The position numbers and the translations under genes are program-made. 64,000 nt of DNA from Saccharicrinis sp963663905 (lineage in GTDB: Bacteria; Bacteroidota; Bacteroidia; Bacteroidales; Marinilabiliaceae), in NCBI GenBank assembly GCA_963663905.2, contig OY760657.1, positions 5,642,001-5,706,000 of the forward strand, in the 5' to 3' direction. The notes below the pieces were generated by a model. It did not search any database. It worked only from the letters and a program-made list of their open reading frames with translations, and was not told the DNA's origin. Below are positions 26,909 through 35,856 of this stretch, piece after piece (within the stretch, counting starts at the first letter, position 1; every line of letters starts with the position of its first letter).

Positions 26909-27381
26909 GATTTAGTATTAATTGTTAAACATTAACAATAGTTAACATTGATAAAAGTAATCATGCAAGCATTAATTGAACTGGATTATTTATAGTTGAT
27001 AGCCTTGAAAAACTAATTATACCCTGTAAAATTTTCTCAAATCATGTAATATTCTATCAGTAATTACGGGCATTTCAGAAATTAATTAAAGAATTCGTAT
27101 TTTTTATAGCTGATTTTTAATTGAGCTGATTGCTGTCTGTATTTTTTTACTCTAACAAGTCTGGATCATATTTTATGATTTAAAAATCCATTGAATTTTT
27201 ATGCTTGATAAATTCGAATAACGCTTAAGATTATTATATTTATGATCTGAAAATCATTAATTAAGTTTAACTTAATAATTATTTTTATAATCATAAGAGT
27301 AGAAGTTAATCTATATATATGACCATTAAAATCTTCTATGGTATGATGACAAGTTTTTGATTAGACCTAAATAAAAAGTAA
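26909..27381. promoter_or_regulatory. Divergent regulatory region between FAS1/Sus operon and its sensor
   Basis: 473 bp without a gene between divergent units. It should hold the operon promoter (minus) and the regulator promoter (plus), but I could not find a convincing TTTG/TAnnTTTG pair on either strand. The most notable motif is the inverted repeat at 26921-26939; GTTAAC (26941-26946) follows it directly. The rest is plain AT-rich sequence. Confidence 0.5.
26921..26939. repeat. Perfect inverted repeat ATTGTTAA-ACA-TTAACAAT
   Basis: Eight-base arms (26921-26928 and 26932-26939) with a 3-base spacer, 12 bp upstream of the start codon of the operon's first gene, followed by a further GTTAAC at 26941. 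It could be a hairpin in the mRNA leader or an operator half-site pair. The position so close to the start codon favours an RNA role. Confidence 0.45.
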
Positions 27382-30300
27382 ATGAAAAGTTCAACTGTCA
27401 TAAAATTATGTCTTCTTTGCTATTTTATAATCTTTAAGTATTATTTGATAGAGGGTCAACAAATAACCTTTGAACATTATTTACCATCTAATGGATTATC
27501 CAATAGTTCTGTTCGCGTGATTAATCAGGACGTAAACGGATTTTTGTGGTTTGGCACTTTAAATGGTCTCAATAAATATGATGGAGTAACATTTCACAAG
27601 TATTATCATGATTATGAAAATAAGAATTCCCTTTCCAGCAATCGAATATATAAATTACAAAGTGATAGCGTTAATAACTTATGGATTTTAACCTATGATG
27701 GCAATGCCATTTTGTATAACAGGGAGAAAGATTCATTCGATGGCATTTTATCATATTTGGATAGTGCTATAGTAAAGAAAATACATATAAGAGATATGTT
27801 TGTTCTAAGCAAGAATGAAATATACTTTAAAACAAACAACAGCGGTTGTATACGGGTTGAGGTAGATACAAATAGTATCATTTCAGTGGATTTGTTTAAT
27901 ACAGGTAATATTCTTTCAAGCAATAGAGTGAATTTTGTTTTTAAAGGAATTGAAGGATATACCTGGATTGGTACAGATAAAGGAATCTCTGTTCTAAATA
28001 GTGATCATAAAATTCAATTCCCTGATTATCGTTATAAATGCTATTGTGTTACCGATTCATTATATATGTTTGGAACACATCGTAATAGTATTGTGGCCTA
28101 TAATTATATAACTCGCAACATTTCACATCTTAAATGGTTAGATTTTAATAGTAACTTTCCTATTTCAGGTATAGTAAGCAAAAATAATTCATTGCTAATT
28201 ACTACACTTGGTAGCGGTTTTACTTATTACGATAAGAATGTTTGCAAAACATTTAAAATGTCAAATACCAATTCTTTATATAGTGATATGGTATATCCTG
28301 GCTATTTTGATAAAAAAAATATTGTTTGGTTTGAAACAGGGCAAAGGGGAGTTACCCGGTTTAATCCAAAAACATTAGAAGTGAGTTATTTCTCTTTAAG
28401 AGCTAAGGAACGAGAAACATTAGGTGAAACTGAAAAAATTGTTTTTTTTGAAGATAGTAATGATGATTTGTGGTTAGGAATATATGGCGGAGGATTATGT
28501 AAATACAACAGGTCGAAAAACAACTTTAATCAATATTTAAACGATGCGTCATCTTCAGAATCAATTACTTCAAATTATATTTTAACACTTTATGAAGACG
28601 ATTGCAAAAATCTTTGGGTAGGAACATTAAATGGTGGCGTAAATAAAATAAAAATTGATAAACAGGGATTTAATCTCCTTAAACCTGATTATAAACAACG
28701 CACTTTTATAGAAAATGAAGTGAGAAGTATGTGTGTTGATAGTAATAATAATATCTGGATTGGAACAAAATTAGGTAAACTTCAATGTTACGACATATTT
28801 CTGAACTTATTATATACATTACCTGATGATGTAAAATCTTTACAAGGGATTGGTTTAAAAAATATCTATTCGATTATGGAAGACCACAATCATAATTTAT
28901 GGATAGGTACCAAGGGTGAAGGGATATTTATTTTAAAAGATATTATTTCTCAGGTTGAAAAACGTATAATTTCTCAGGTAGACTATGTTCACATCAAACG
29001 TAATCCATATAGTTTAAATACTTTAACTAGTGATTTTGTTTATGATTTGTTAGAGGTTAATGATTCTACCGTATGGGTAGCAACTCATTCAGGAGGATTA
29101 TCTGTCATTAAAGATCCACTTGGCAGATGTATGTTTTCAAATTATACAGAAGAAACGCCTGAAAATAGTACTATTTCATCAAATATATTAAGGTGCCTTT
29201 TTAAAGATTTTGACGGAAATATCTGGATAGGTTCTTATGATGGATTAAATCTTGTTTCCAAGGAATATGTAAATTCTCCTGAAAAAAAGGTTAAAATATT
29301 TAGGAGCAAAATGGGCGATACATCAAGTTTAAATAATGATGATGTCATTTGTATCCATCAGGATCATAATGGAGTAATGTATTTTGGAACATATGGAGGT
29401 GGAATAAACTATCTTAATTACGAGCAAATTAAAACTCAATCTTACAAATGGAATAAAATAACAACTAAACAAGGATTATCGAGCAATGTGATATATAAAA
29501 TATTGGAAGACGTTGATAGTCATGAGTTATGGGTGAGTACAGATTACGGTATCAATAAGATTAAAACTGATATTTCAGAAACAAAGATTTATTTTCCGGA
29601 AGATAATTCGTCACGTAAAAATATATTTTCTGAAAATACAGGAGTGCATTTAAAAAACAATACCTTTTTATTTGGCCAGTTGGATGGAATTACCTCATTT
29701 TCTCCAGATTCAGTTAGTGTCAATCAAAAAGAATATCCAATTTATATTACTGAAATAAATGTTAATAATGAAAGTATTGCAACTAATATTTCCGATTCTA
29801 AAAATCTAAATTCCCAAAAGGAAATAGAGTTGAAGTATTTTCAAAATTTTCTAACCTTTAAGTTTGCCGTGTTGGATTACTCTGATCCCAAAAAAATTAA
29901 ATATTCATATATATTAGAAAATTTTGATGATACATGGAATTATTCAGGTCAATCTAATTTAGCTAATTATAAAAGATTACCCAGTGGCAGATATACTTTT
30001 AAAGTTAAAGGAACTAATAGTGCTGGGGTTTGGAGTAACAATATTGCAAAAATTGATATTGTAATATTACCTCCTGTTTGGAAAACTAAATCAGCTATTG
30101 TGGGATATATATTAATCATAGTGATGATGGTTTTCTTTCTTAGATATATTATTCTGAAACAATGGCGTTTAAAGAATCAGGTTAAGCTAGAACATATAAG
30201 TACGAATAATAAACTTAATTTTTATACAAATATTAGTCACGAGCTAAAAACCCCACTTACATTAATTAAAGGTCCTGCAGAAGATATTGTTAGAAATACT

Positions 30301-31794
30301 ACAGTAAATAGTGAAGTAAAATCGAAAGCAAATGAAATATTGAAAAATACTGCAAGAATTCTGGATTTAATTAATCAGTTAATAGATTTCAGGAAAGTGC
30401 AAAACGGACATGTAAATCTCTCTGTTCAAAAGTTAAATATCACCGCATTATTTCAAAATATTCATAGTGCCTTTGAAACTCTTGCCATCAAAGAAGAAAT
30501 TCATTTTAATTACTCATCTGTACCTTCCGAAATAATAGGTTATTTGGATAAGGATAAAGTTGAAAAAATTGCTTTTAATCTAATTTCAAATGCGTTTAAG
30601 CATACTGAAAGTGGTAAAGAAATTTTACTGGACATTCAAATACAAGATGAGAAGCTTATTTTATCTGTAATCGATAAGGGTAAAGGTATTTCTGAGGAGG
30701 AAATAAACCATGTATTTGAAAGGTTTGTATTGTTCTCCAAGTCGGATAAAATGTTTAATTCAAGTTCAGGACTAGGATTATCCCTTACCAAGGAACTGGT
30801 TAAGTTACATAAAGGAGAAATAAAAGTAATGAGTAAGGTGGGAGAAGGGAGTACCTTTATTGTCAATCTTCCAATTGATAAAAACTGCTATAATCAAGAT
30901 GAAATATTAGAATTCGAAGATTGTCAGAGTAATGAAGATGTCCAATCGTTGCATTTGGATAAAATAAGACAGAATAACGAAAATCTGGTAAAAAATAACA
31001 GATCGGCTGGGGCTGATGCTCCACTTGTATTATTAATTGAGGACAATGAAGATTTAAAGAGATATTTATATAACAATTTAAAAAGTTTTTATAAAGTAAA
31101 AACTGCAAATAATGGCAAAGAAGGTGTTGAGTTAGCGTTTAAATATTTGCCCGATTTAATTATTTCAGACATCATGATGCCTTATAAAGACGGACTGTCT
31201 ATTACTAAAGAGTTAAAAAATAATATAAATACTAGTCATATTCCAATAATACTCCTTACTGCAAAATCTTCATTGGAACAAATACAGGTTGGTTATGAGT
31301 ATGGGGCTGATGATTACATAACCAAACCTTTCAGCTTTATACTTTTAAAAACACGGGTTAACAATTTAATAGAACAGCGTAAGAAATTAGAATTTCGATT
31401 TGGAACTAAAGAACAATTCAATTCTATAGAAAACAATTCTACAGAGAAGAATAATGATTTAATGTTTATTTCTCAAGTCACTAAGTTTATTGAATTGCAC
31501 ATGTCCGATCCAAATTTTACAATTGACTCTATTGTAAGTGAATTTAATTATGGACGTAGCGTATTTTATCGAAAAATTAAAACAATAACTGGTTATACGC
31601 CGACCGAATTTGTAAAATCAGTAAAGATGGAAAAAGCGGGTGAAAATCTAATAAGTACTTCAAAGAGTGTGAGTGAGATAAGTACTCAGGTTGGTTTTAA
31701 TGATTCTGATTATTTTAGTAGAGCTTTTAAAAAACATTATGGGTTAACACCAACAAATTATCGTCAACAGAGAAAGGGCATTAATAACAATTAA
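27382..31794 (+). CDS. Hybrid two-component sensor-regulator (HTCS) with AraC output
   Basis: A 1470-residue one-protein signalling system. Order: signal anchor (1-25); about 14 two-bladed propeller repeats ('NGFLWFGTLNGLNKYDG', 'DLWLGIYGGGLCKYN', 'NLWIGTKGEGIF' and others) to about 750; Y_Y_Y domain (about 800-870); membrane segment 903-923; histidine kinase with His953 in 'NISHELKTPLTL', then the ATP-binding N-box near 1063 and 'GLGLSLTKEL'; receiver domain with Asp1263 in 'IISDIMMPYKDG'; and an AraC helix-turn-helix at about 1370-1465 ('VGFNDSDYFSRAFKKHYGLTPT'). It senses a periplasmic ligand and activates the divergent operon. This class normally controls polysaccharide loci. Confidence 0.93.
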   Translation: MKSSTVIKLCLLCYFIIFKYYLIEGQQITFEHYLPSNGLSNSSVRVINQDVNGFLWFGTLNGLNKYDGVTFHKYYHDYENKNSLSSNRIYKLQSDSVNNLWILTYDGNAILYNREKDSFDGILSYLDSAIVKKIHIRDMFVLSKNEIYFKTNNSGCIRVEVDTNSIISVDLFNTGNILSSNRVNFVFKGIEGYTWIGTDKGISVLNSDHKIQFPDYRYKCYCVTDSLYMFGTHRNSIVAYNYITRNISHLKWLDFNSNFPISGIVSKNNSLLITTLGSGFTYYDKNVCKTFKMSNTNSLYSDMVYPGYFDKKNIVWFETGQRGVTRFNPKTLEVSYFSLRAKERETLGETEKIVFFEDSNDDLWLGIYGGGLCKYNRSKNNFNQYLNDASSSESITSNYILTLYEDDCKNLWVGTLNGGVNKIKIDKQGFNLLKPDYKQRTFIENEVRSMCVDSNNNIWIGTKLGKLQCYDIFLNLLYTLPDDVKSLQGIGLKNIYSIMEDHNHNLWIGTKGEGIFILKDIISQVEKRIISQVDYVHIKRNPYSLNTLTSDFVYDLLEVNDSTVWVATHSGGLSVIKDPLGRCMFSNYTEETPENSTISSNILRCLFKDFDGNIWIGSYDGLNLVSKEYVNSPEKKVKIFRSKMGDTSSLNNDDVICIHQDHNGVMYFGTYGGGINYLNYEQIKTQSYKWNKITTKQGLSSNVIYKILEDVDSHELWVSTDYGINKIKTDISETKIYFPEDNSSRKNIFSENTGVHLKNNTFLFGQLDGITSFSPDSVSVNQKEYPIYITEINVNNESIATNISDSKNLNSQKEIELKYFQNFLTFKFAVLDYSDPKKIKYSYILENFDDTWNYSGQSNLANYKRLPSGRYTFKVKGTNSAGVWSNNIAKIDIVILPPVWKTKSAIVGYILIIVMMVFFLRYIILKQWRLKNQVKLEHISTNNKLNFYTNISHELKTPLTLIKGPAEDIVRNTTVNSEVKSKANEILKNTARILDLINQLIDFRKVQNGHVNLSVQKLNITALFQNIHSAFETLAIKEEIHFNYSSVPSEIIGYLDKDKVEKIAFNLISNAFKHTESGKEILLDIQIQDEKLILSVIDKGKGISEEEINHVFERFVLFSKSDKMFNSSSGLGLSLTKELVKLHKGEIKVMSKVGEGSTFIVNLPIDKNCYNQDEILEFEDCQSNEDVQSLHLDKIRQNNENLVKNNRSAGADAPLVLLIEDNEDLKRYLYNNLKSFYKVKTANNGKEGVELAFKYLPDLIISDIMMPYKDGLSITKELKNNINTSHIPIILLTAKSSLEQIQVGYEYGADDYITKPFSFILLKTRVNNLIEQRKKLEFRFGTKEQFNSIENNSTEKNNDLMFISQVTKFIELHMSDPNFTIDSIVSEFNYGRSVFYRKIKTITGYTPTEFVKSVKMEKAGENLISTSKSVSEISTQVGFNDSDYFSRAFKKHYGLTPTNYRQQRKGINNN

Positions 31795-31800
31795 TACTAA

Positions 31801-32484
31801 TCATTTATTAAAAAATAATTTTACCGATAGCCCCCAATGATTTTGTTTATCATGGGGGTTTAAAGTAACATCATTCTCAGCAATATATTCAGATTCAATG
31901 TCTGGAATAGTTGTAAACCTAATGCCCACTTGTAAATAGCTTCTTTTGGAAAGTTTAAATAAAGTTCCAATTTCTACACCATATCCGGCAAGTAGGCTAT
32001 TAGTTATGTAGTTAACAGAAGCATCGTTATCTGTACCAATATATTTGGAATTAAAATCAAGCATATTCCTTAAATAATATATTCCAAATACAGCACCTAA
32101 ATAAGGCTTGATTTCTCCTTTTGAAAAGTAGTAATTTCCTTGGGCTAACAAATTTAGCATTTGGTAATTTACATTGATGTCTCCATATCTTTCTTGATTC
32201 CATGTCTTTTTATCTTTTGGAAAATATGAATATGCAAATTCTGATTCTAAAGAAAGTTGAGGATTGAATAGCCACAAGGTTCCTATATTTATATTAAATC
32301 CTGTATTTGCTACAGTACTAAAACCAAATTCATTTTTATTTATATTGTTTGATATATGTCCAAAACTGTTATCTGGAACTAACAAACTAATACCACCTCC
32401 CCACATTAGTTTTTCCTGAGAGTGCAAACCTAATGTAGTTGTGGAGAATATAAGAAATAGAATAAAATATTTAACTCGAATCAT
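31801..32484 (-). CDS. Outer-membrane beta-barrel protein (porin-like family)
   Basis: A 227-residue protein with a signal peptide ('YFILFLIFSTTTLGLHS' then QEKL), Gly and aromatic residues at barrel-strand spacing ('LMWGGGISLLVP', 'YLGAVFGIYYL', 'LLAGYGVEIGTLFKL') and a terminal 'HWGLSVKLFFNK' ending in an aromatic strand. It resembles the small OmpW/OMP_b-brl type barrels of Bacteroidota. No function can be assigned. It converges with the regulator gene (6-nt gap), so it is not in its operon. Confidence 0.7.
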   Translation of the reverse strand: MIRVKYFILFLIFSTTTLGLHSQEKLMWGGGISLLVPDNSFGHISNNINKNEFGFSTVANTGFNINIGTLWLFNPQLSLESEFAYSYFPKDKKTWNQERYGDINVNYQMLNLLAQGNYYFSKGEIKPYLGAVFGIYYLRNMLDFNSKYIGTDNDASVNYITNSLLAGYGVEIGTLFKLSKRSYLQVGIRFTTIPDIESEYIAENDVTLNPHDKQNHWGLSVKLFFNK

Positions 32485-32556
32485 TGTTTATTGCTTTAAC
32501 AATCACGAATATAAATATTATTGTATAACTACAATGCAATAAATTGACATAAAAGA

Positions 32557-32587
32557 TTTGTATATATTCTACTTTTGTCTATATTTG
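32557..32587 (+). promoter_or_regulatory. Promoter of tRNA-Leu (Bacteroidota type)
   Basis: TTTG (32557-32560) and TATATTTG (32580-32587) with a 19-bp spacer match the Bacteroidota TTTG / TAnnTTTG consensus. The start of transcription would fall near 32594, about 22 nt before the tRNA. This is the clearest promoter in the window. Confidence 0.7.
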
Positions 32588-32615
32588 CATCCGCAAAAAT
32601 GTTTAAGAAACATTT

Positions 32616-32697
32616 GCCCAGATGGCGGAATTGGTAGACGCGCTGGTCTCAAACACCAGTGGGGCAACCCGTGCCGGTTCGATCCCGGCTCTGGGTA
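32616..32697 (+). tRNA. tRNA-Leu (CAA anticodon)
   Basis: An 82-nt gene. The acceptor stem GCCCAGA pairs with TCTGGGT (G-T at the end), with discriminator A at 32697. The anticodon stem CTGGT/ACCAG encloses the loop CTCAAAC, giving anticodon CAA (reads UUG, leucine), and the T arm contains GGTTCGATCC. The variable arm is of class II size as expected for leucine. CCA is not encoded, as is usual in the phylum. The 3' end (32686-32702) is repeated at two later points and is the integration site for the units that follow. Confidence 0.95.
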
Positions 32698-32702
32698 CAG
32701 AT
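32686..32702 (+). repeat. Attachment-site core copy 1 (inside tRNA-Leu)
   Basis: The 17 bases CGGCTCTGGGTACAGAT, covering the tRNA 3' end plus 5 bases, are identical to 38933-38949 and match 42105-42120 with one change. This is the probable crossover region for the recombinase at 37389-38735 (attL). Confidence 0.8.
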
Positions 32703-32722
32703 TAAAAATGTAAAGTATTAAA

Positions 32723-32752
32723 AGCCTGTTGATTATTCAGCAGGCTTTTTTG
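32723..32752 (+). terminator. Terminator after tRNA-Leu (carried by unit A)
   Basis: Stem AGCCTGTTGA... with right arm TCAGCAGGCT, then a T-run (TTTTTT). It lies inside the integrated unit, so the element supplies its own terminator to the tRNA it reconstitutes. A near copy follows the second core at 38969. Confidence 0.75.
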
Positions 32753-32754
32753 TT

Positions 32755-32773
32755 TATCCCCACATTGTCCCCA
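32755..32773. repeat. Two TRTCCCCA-like repeats, left end of unit A
   Basis: TATCCCCA (32755-32762) and TGTCCCCA (32766-32773), start to start 11 bp, about 55 bp from the core. Three copies of TGTCCCCA with the same spacing lie at the right end (38771-38800). They are candidate arm-type binding sites for the integrase or excisionase. Confidence 0.55.
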
Positions 32774-33085
32774 TAATTTACATTTTTAGGTATAGAATAT
32801 TTTTACATTTTCGAAATAGGACTATATATAATAAATTTATGTATTTAAATTAATTGAAAGAATATTCTCATAGAGGTGGTAGGTGTCTATAGGCAACTAA
32901 AGTGAGGAAATATTTTGCAATGAATTTAATGCTGTTAATGGAGTCTATTCTTATTTCTTTAAACCATAATAAATAATTTATGAATAAATGATAATTATGA
33001 AAAATATATTAACTATAGGAATGGTATATATAAGTTAGAGTATAAAATCTTAAACAAGTAAAAGTAACTAGTCGTAAATATTAAA

Positions 33086-33397
33086 ATGAAAAGATTATTT
33101 CTTCTAATATTCATGTTTGTGACGTTAGGGTGTTATTCACAAACATATTCTTCAGATGTTCAATTAACAGAATACTCCTATAAAGGATTAAGGCATATTG
33201 TAATTGAAAATAATATTGCAACTATTGAGCTTCCTAATGATATGATATACAAAGTTTCATTAGGTGTAGCCAAAGAAGAAGATGGAGTTATTACATATGA
33301 AATAACAAGTGAACCAAACAGTAAGCTTGTGATCTACAAGGATAAGATATTCATTAACATTAAAAATAATCTTAAAATAACTTATTATTTGAAGTAA
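33086..33397 (+). CDS. Small secreted protein, unknown (element cargo)
   Basis: A 103-residue protein with signal peptide 'RLFLLIFMFVTLGCYSQ', which could be cleaved after the Ser-Gln region or processed as a lipoprotein at Cys17. The rest is beta-rich ('IVIENNIATIELPNDMIYKV', 'KLVIYKDKIFINIKNNLKI'). I do not recognise the family. It is preceded by 390 bp without a gene, consistent with a unit of its own inside the integrative element. Confidence 0.6.
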   Translation: MKRLFLLIFMFVTLGCYSQTYSSDVQLTEYSYKGLRHIVIENNIATIELPNDMIYKVSLGVAKEEDGVITYEITSEPNSKLVIYKDKIFINIKNNLKITYYLK

Positions 33398-33608
33398 ACT
33401 TAATAAAGAATAAATCTATACTATTTTTTTAAGAAAGACCTTGGTTAAAACTTAGTGTAAGATATTTTGGATGCTTTGTTCTAACTAACATCGTTTAATA
33501 TTTCAATGTTTTAAAAATGTCATAATATAAACTTTGTTCTATTACTTAATTGTATATAAGAAAATTTATTTATATTATCCGTTATTGCTTGCTTTATTAT
33601 TCATTATT

Positions 33609-34220
33609 ATGAATTATACTATGTGTATATATATTAAATATTTAGTTTTTATAGGATTGTTGTCTTTGAGTTCGTGTAAGAGTATGAAAATTACTGAGTT
33701 GGAAGCGTTTCAATCCAATGAGGAAAAATTCGATCATTTGTCTCTTGTTTTAGATGAAAACTCTTTAATGCGAGCTTATTCTACTACTATAAGAGATCAA
33801 AGAATTCAAGATTCAAAGGTGCTTATTGAAAGGGAGTTGTATGCGAATATTAGCAATGAAAAGAAAGATGTTGTTGGTCATATAAAATATGAAATTCCAA
33901 TTGCAACAAAAAAAATTAATTCTCTGCCATTGATAGGATCGATAATATTAGATGGTGTTCCAATTGTAATTGGTGTTCCCTTGGTATACTATAGGACTGA
34001 TGTGGAAATGCAGGTTAGTATATATGATATAAATAGTAATCTGATCTGGAAAAATACGGCTGTAGGTACAGGGATTGAAAAAGCCCAGTTGTACAAATAT
34101 AATAGATATGATGCAAGGAGGTTAGCGAATATATATGCAGTAAAGGAAGCGTTGCTGGGTTTAAGACAAAAAATATTAGTTGATTTTAATGAAATAGAAT
34201 CAAAGCTTAAAGGATTGTGA
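33609..34220 (+). CDS. Lipoprotein of unknown function (element cargo)
   Basis: A 203-residue lipoprotein: signal 'YIKYLVFIGLLSLSSC' followed by KSMKI. The frame is open upstream to a TTG at 33534, but that would add a second hydrophobic stretch before the signal, so I prefer ATG at 33609 (ATG 33621 also fits). The body contains a conserved-looking core ('KKINSLPLIGSIILDGVPIVIGVPLVYYRTDVEMQVSIYD' read in pieces) with a beta-sheet then a helical tail ('ANIYAVKEALLGLRQKIL'), reminiscent of small lipoproteins of unknown role. It is a likely passenger of unit A. Confidence 0.6.
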   Translation: MNYTMCIYIKYLVFIGLLSLSSCKSMKITELEAFQSNEEKFDHLSLVLDENSLMRAYSTTIRDQRIQDSKVLIERELYANISNEKKDVVGHIKYEIPIATKKINSLPLIGSIILDGVPIVIGVPLVYYRTDVEMQVSIYDINSNLIWKNTAVGTGIEKAQLYKYNRYDARRLANIYAVKEALLGLRQKILVDFNEIESKLKGL

Positions 34221-34541
34221 TAAGTAAATTTATCATTTGTAAAACTAAGATTTAGTTGTGCATTATATGAATATGTATTTTTAGATATTAGTTATTTTTT
34301 TATGCTGTAAGCTTGCTGTATTATTTTAGGAATTACTATCGTAGTCATTTGTAATTTTATAACAAAAATCAAAAATATCTTAGTGAGATCTAAGGGTATT
34401 TACATTTATAATTTTATGGATATAGATGGTGAATTTTAGAATTCGAATATTGTTAGATTAAAAGTTAATAAAGAAAGATCATGTACAAAATGTAATTGTT
34501 ATTGAGATTAGAATTTTATATATGATCTAATTAATTAATGA
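34221..34541. other. Gene-free stretch in unit A
   Basis: 321 bp of AT-rich sequence between the plus-strand lipoprotein gene and the stop of the minus-strand replication-protein gene. I see no open frame, RNA gene, clear terminator or repeat in it. Confidence 0.6.
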
Positions 34542-35801
34542 TTAATGAAATAACTTTAGTTGATCTTGTGGATATAATTTTTGATATCTATTTTTATAAT
34601 TATTTGCCTTGTTTCTAATATTGTGGGCAATCTCTTTTATCTGTAATTCAATATCTGCATTAATCCATTTTATAGATAGAAATTTATTTTTAATAGAATT
34701 GAATGTATTACTATCATTTTCATAATAATACCTTAATCCGGTATGAGACAATAAAAGACTATCTTCTCTTTGCATATTAATGCAAACATGAGTAACCTTA
34801 CAAAACCTTACTTTTTTATCATCCGGTATCTGTTTTAACTGTATATATAAAGGGTTAATTCGGATACCCTTGTTTATTTTCTGACTTTTACAATCTTGGT
34901 TAATTCGGATACCCTCATTTAATAAGATTTTAACCTTAGATTGCATTACCTCTTTAATTTGATGAGCAATATTTTCTGAATAATTATTGATGAGGTTATT
35001 TAATTGATGCTTATGTTTTTTGTACAATGGTTGATTATTTATAACCTCATCCCAGAATAAAGGATTACAATACTTTGATAATAGTTTACTATCAGATTGT
35101 ATTGTCCAATCATAAAAAAGAATTTGCTCCCATTCCTTAAATAACTCATCTGTCAAAATATCTAATCCACAACTTAAAATATCCTGCAATGTTTCAATCT
35201 TAAATTTCTTTAAACGCTCTAACTTCCTGTACTTAATTTCAAATCTTAATATTTCATCTTTACCAACATACAAACCTTTTTTTCTATAATGTTGCGCTTT
35301 GTTATATAGTTTAATAAAATATTGTTGATACTCGGATTGCTTATACTTGCCCTCATCAGATACAGCAATCCATTTCAAAGGTTCTTTTCTATGCCTAAAA
35401 CAATACTGCAATATTTTATTTACAGGACAAGGCGGTTTTATATTTACACCTATCTCTATTTGATTTATTTTTAATTGTTCAGGTATAATATTAAATTTCT
35501 CTTTTAAGTCCTTTAAAACGTCATTTAATTGAATAATTCCAAAGTCATTATAATTATGTTGCCCTTGATTATAATACTTATGCAAACTGCCTAATAAAAA
35601 AACTTTTCCACTATCATAAATCCGAAATTCCAAACTATAAAAAAAGGCATTACTATAATTTGAACGTGTTTTACTATTCCGGTTCTTTTCTCTGACTTCC
35701 CCAGTATCAAGATTAACTTCACTACAAAAGTTTAAATATTTATTTTCTTTCAACTGGTTTATATCAATATCCTGTACTATTGCTTTTATAAAATCAATCA
35801 T
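34542..35801 (-). CDS. Putative rolling-circle replication initiator (gpII/CRI-like)
   Basis: A 419-residue protein. The phrases 'FFYSLEFRIYDSGKVFLLGSLHKY', 'IIQLNDVLKDLKEKF', 'QIEIGVNI', 'YFIKLYNKAQHYRKK' and 'ILRFEIKYRKLERLKKF' follow the order seen in filamentous-phage and plasmid initiators: a GSLHKY-type motif, an early acidic strand, then 'YNK' and an 'R-x-E-x-K' strand. It would nick one strand of a circular form of the element and start replication. I infer this from motif order, and the active tyrosine is not assigned. It contains an internal 18-bp repeat (34853-34915). It lies 55 nt downstream of a small unknown gene. Confidence 0.5.
   Translation of the reverse strand: MIDFIKAIVQDIDINQLKENKYLNFCSEVNLDTGEVREKNRNSKTRSNYSNAFFYSLEFRIYDSGKVFLLGSLHKYYNQGQHNYNDFGIIQLNDVLKDLKEKFNIIPEQLKINQIEIGVNIKPPCPVNKILQYCFRHRKEPLKWIAVSDEGKYKQSEYQQYFIKLYNKAQHYRKKGLYVGKDEILRFEIKYRKLERLKKFKIETLQDILSCGLDILTDELFKEWEQILFYDWTIQSDSKLLSKYCNPLFWDEVINNQPLYKKHKHQLNNLINNYSENIAHQIKEVMQSKVKILLNEGIRINQDCKSQKINKGIRINPLYIQLKQIPDDKKVRFCKVTHVCINMQREDSLLLSHTGLRYYYENDSNTFNSIKNKFLSIKWINADIELQIKEIAHNIRNKANNYKNRYQKLYPQDQLKLFH
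34853..34915. repeat. 18-bp direct repeat inside the replication gene
   Basis: The bases GGTTAATTCGGATACCCT occur at 34853-34870 and again at 34898-34915, 45 bp apart (15 codons, same frame; the protein shows GIRIN twice). Such in-gene repeats can be iteron or nick-site motifs of a replication origin, or simply duplicated codons. Confidence 0.5.
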
Positions 35802-35856
35802 ACATATATGAATAAAAACAAAAGGGCTTTATTAATGCCCTTTTATCAGTTCTACA

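Noticed and set aside
33534..33608. TTG start extending the lipoprotein gene
   Set aside because: It would place a second hydrophobic stretch before the lipoprotein signal; ATG 33609 or 33621 gives a normal signal.
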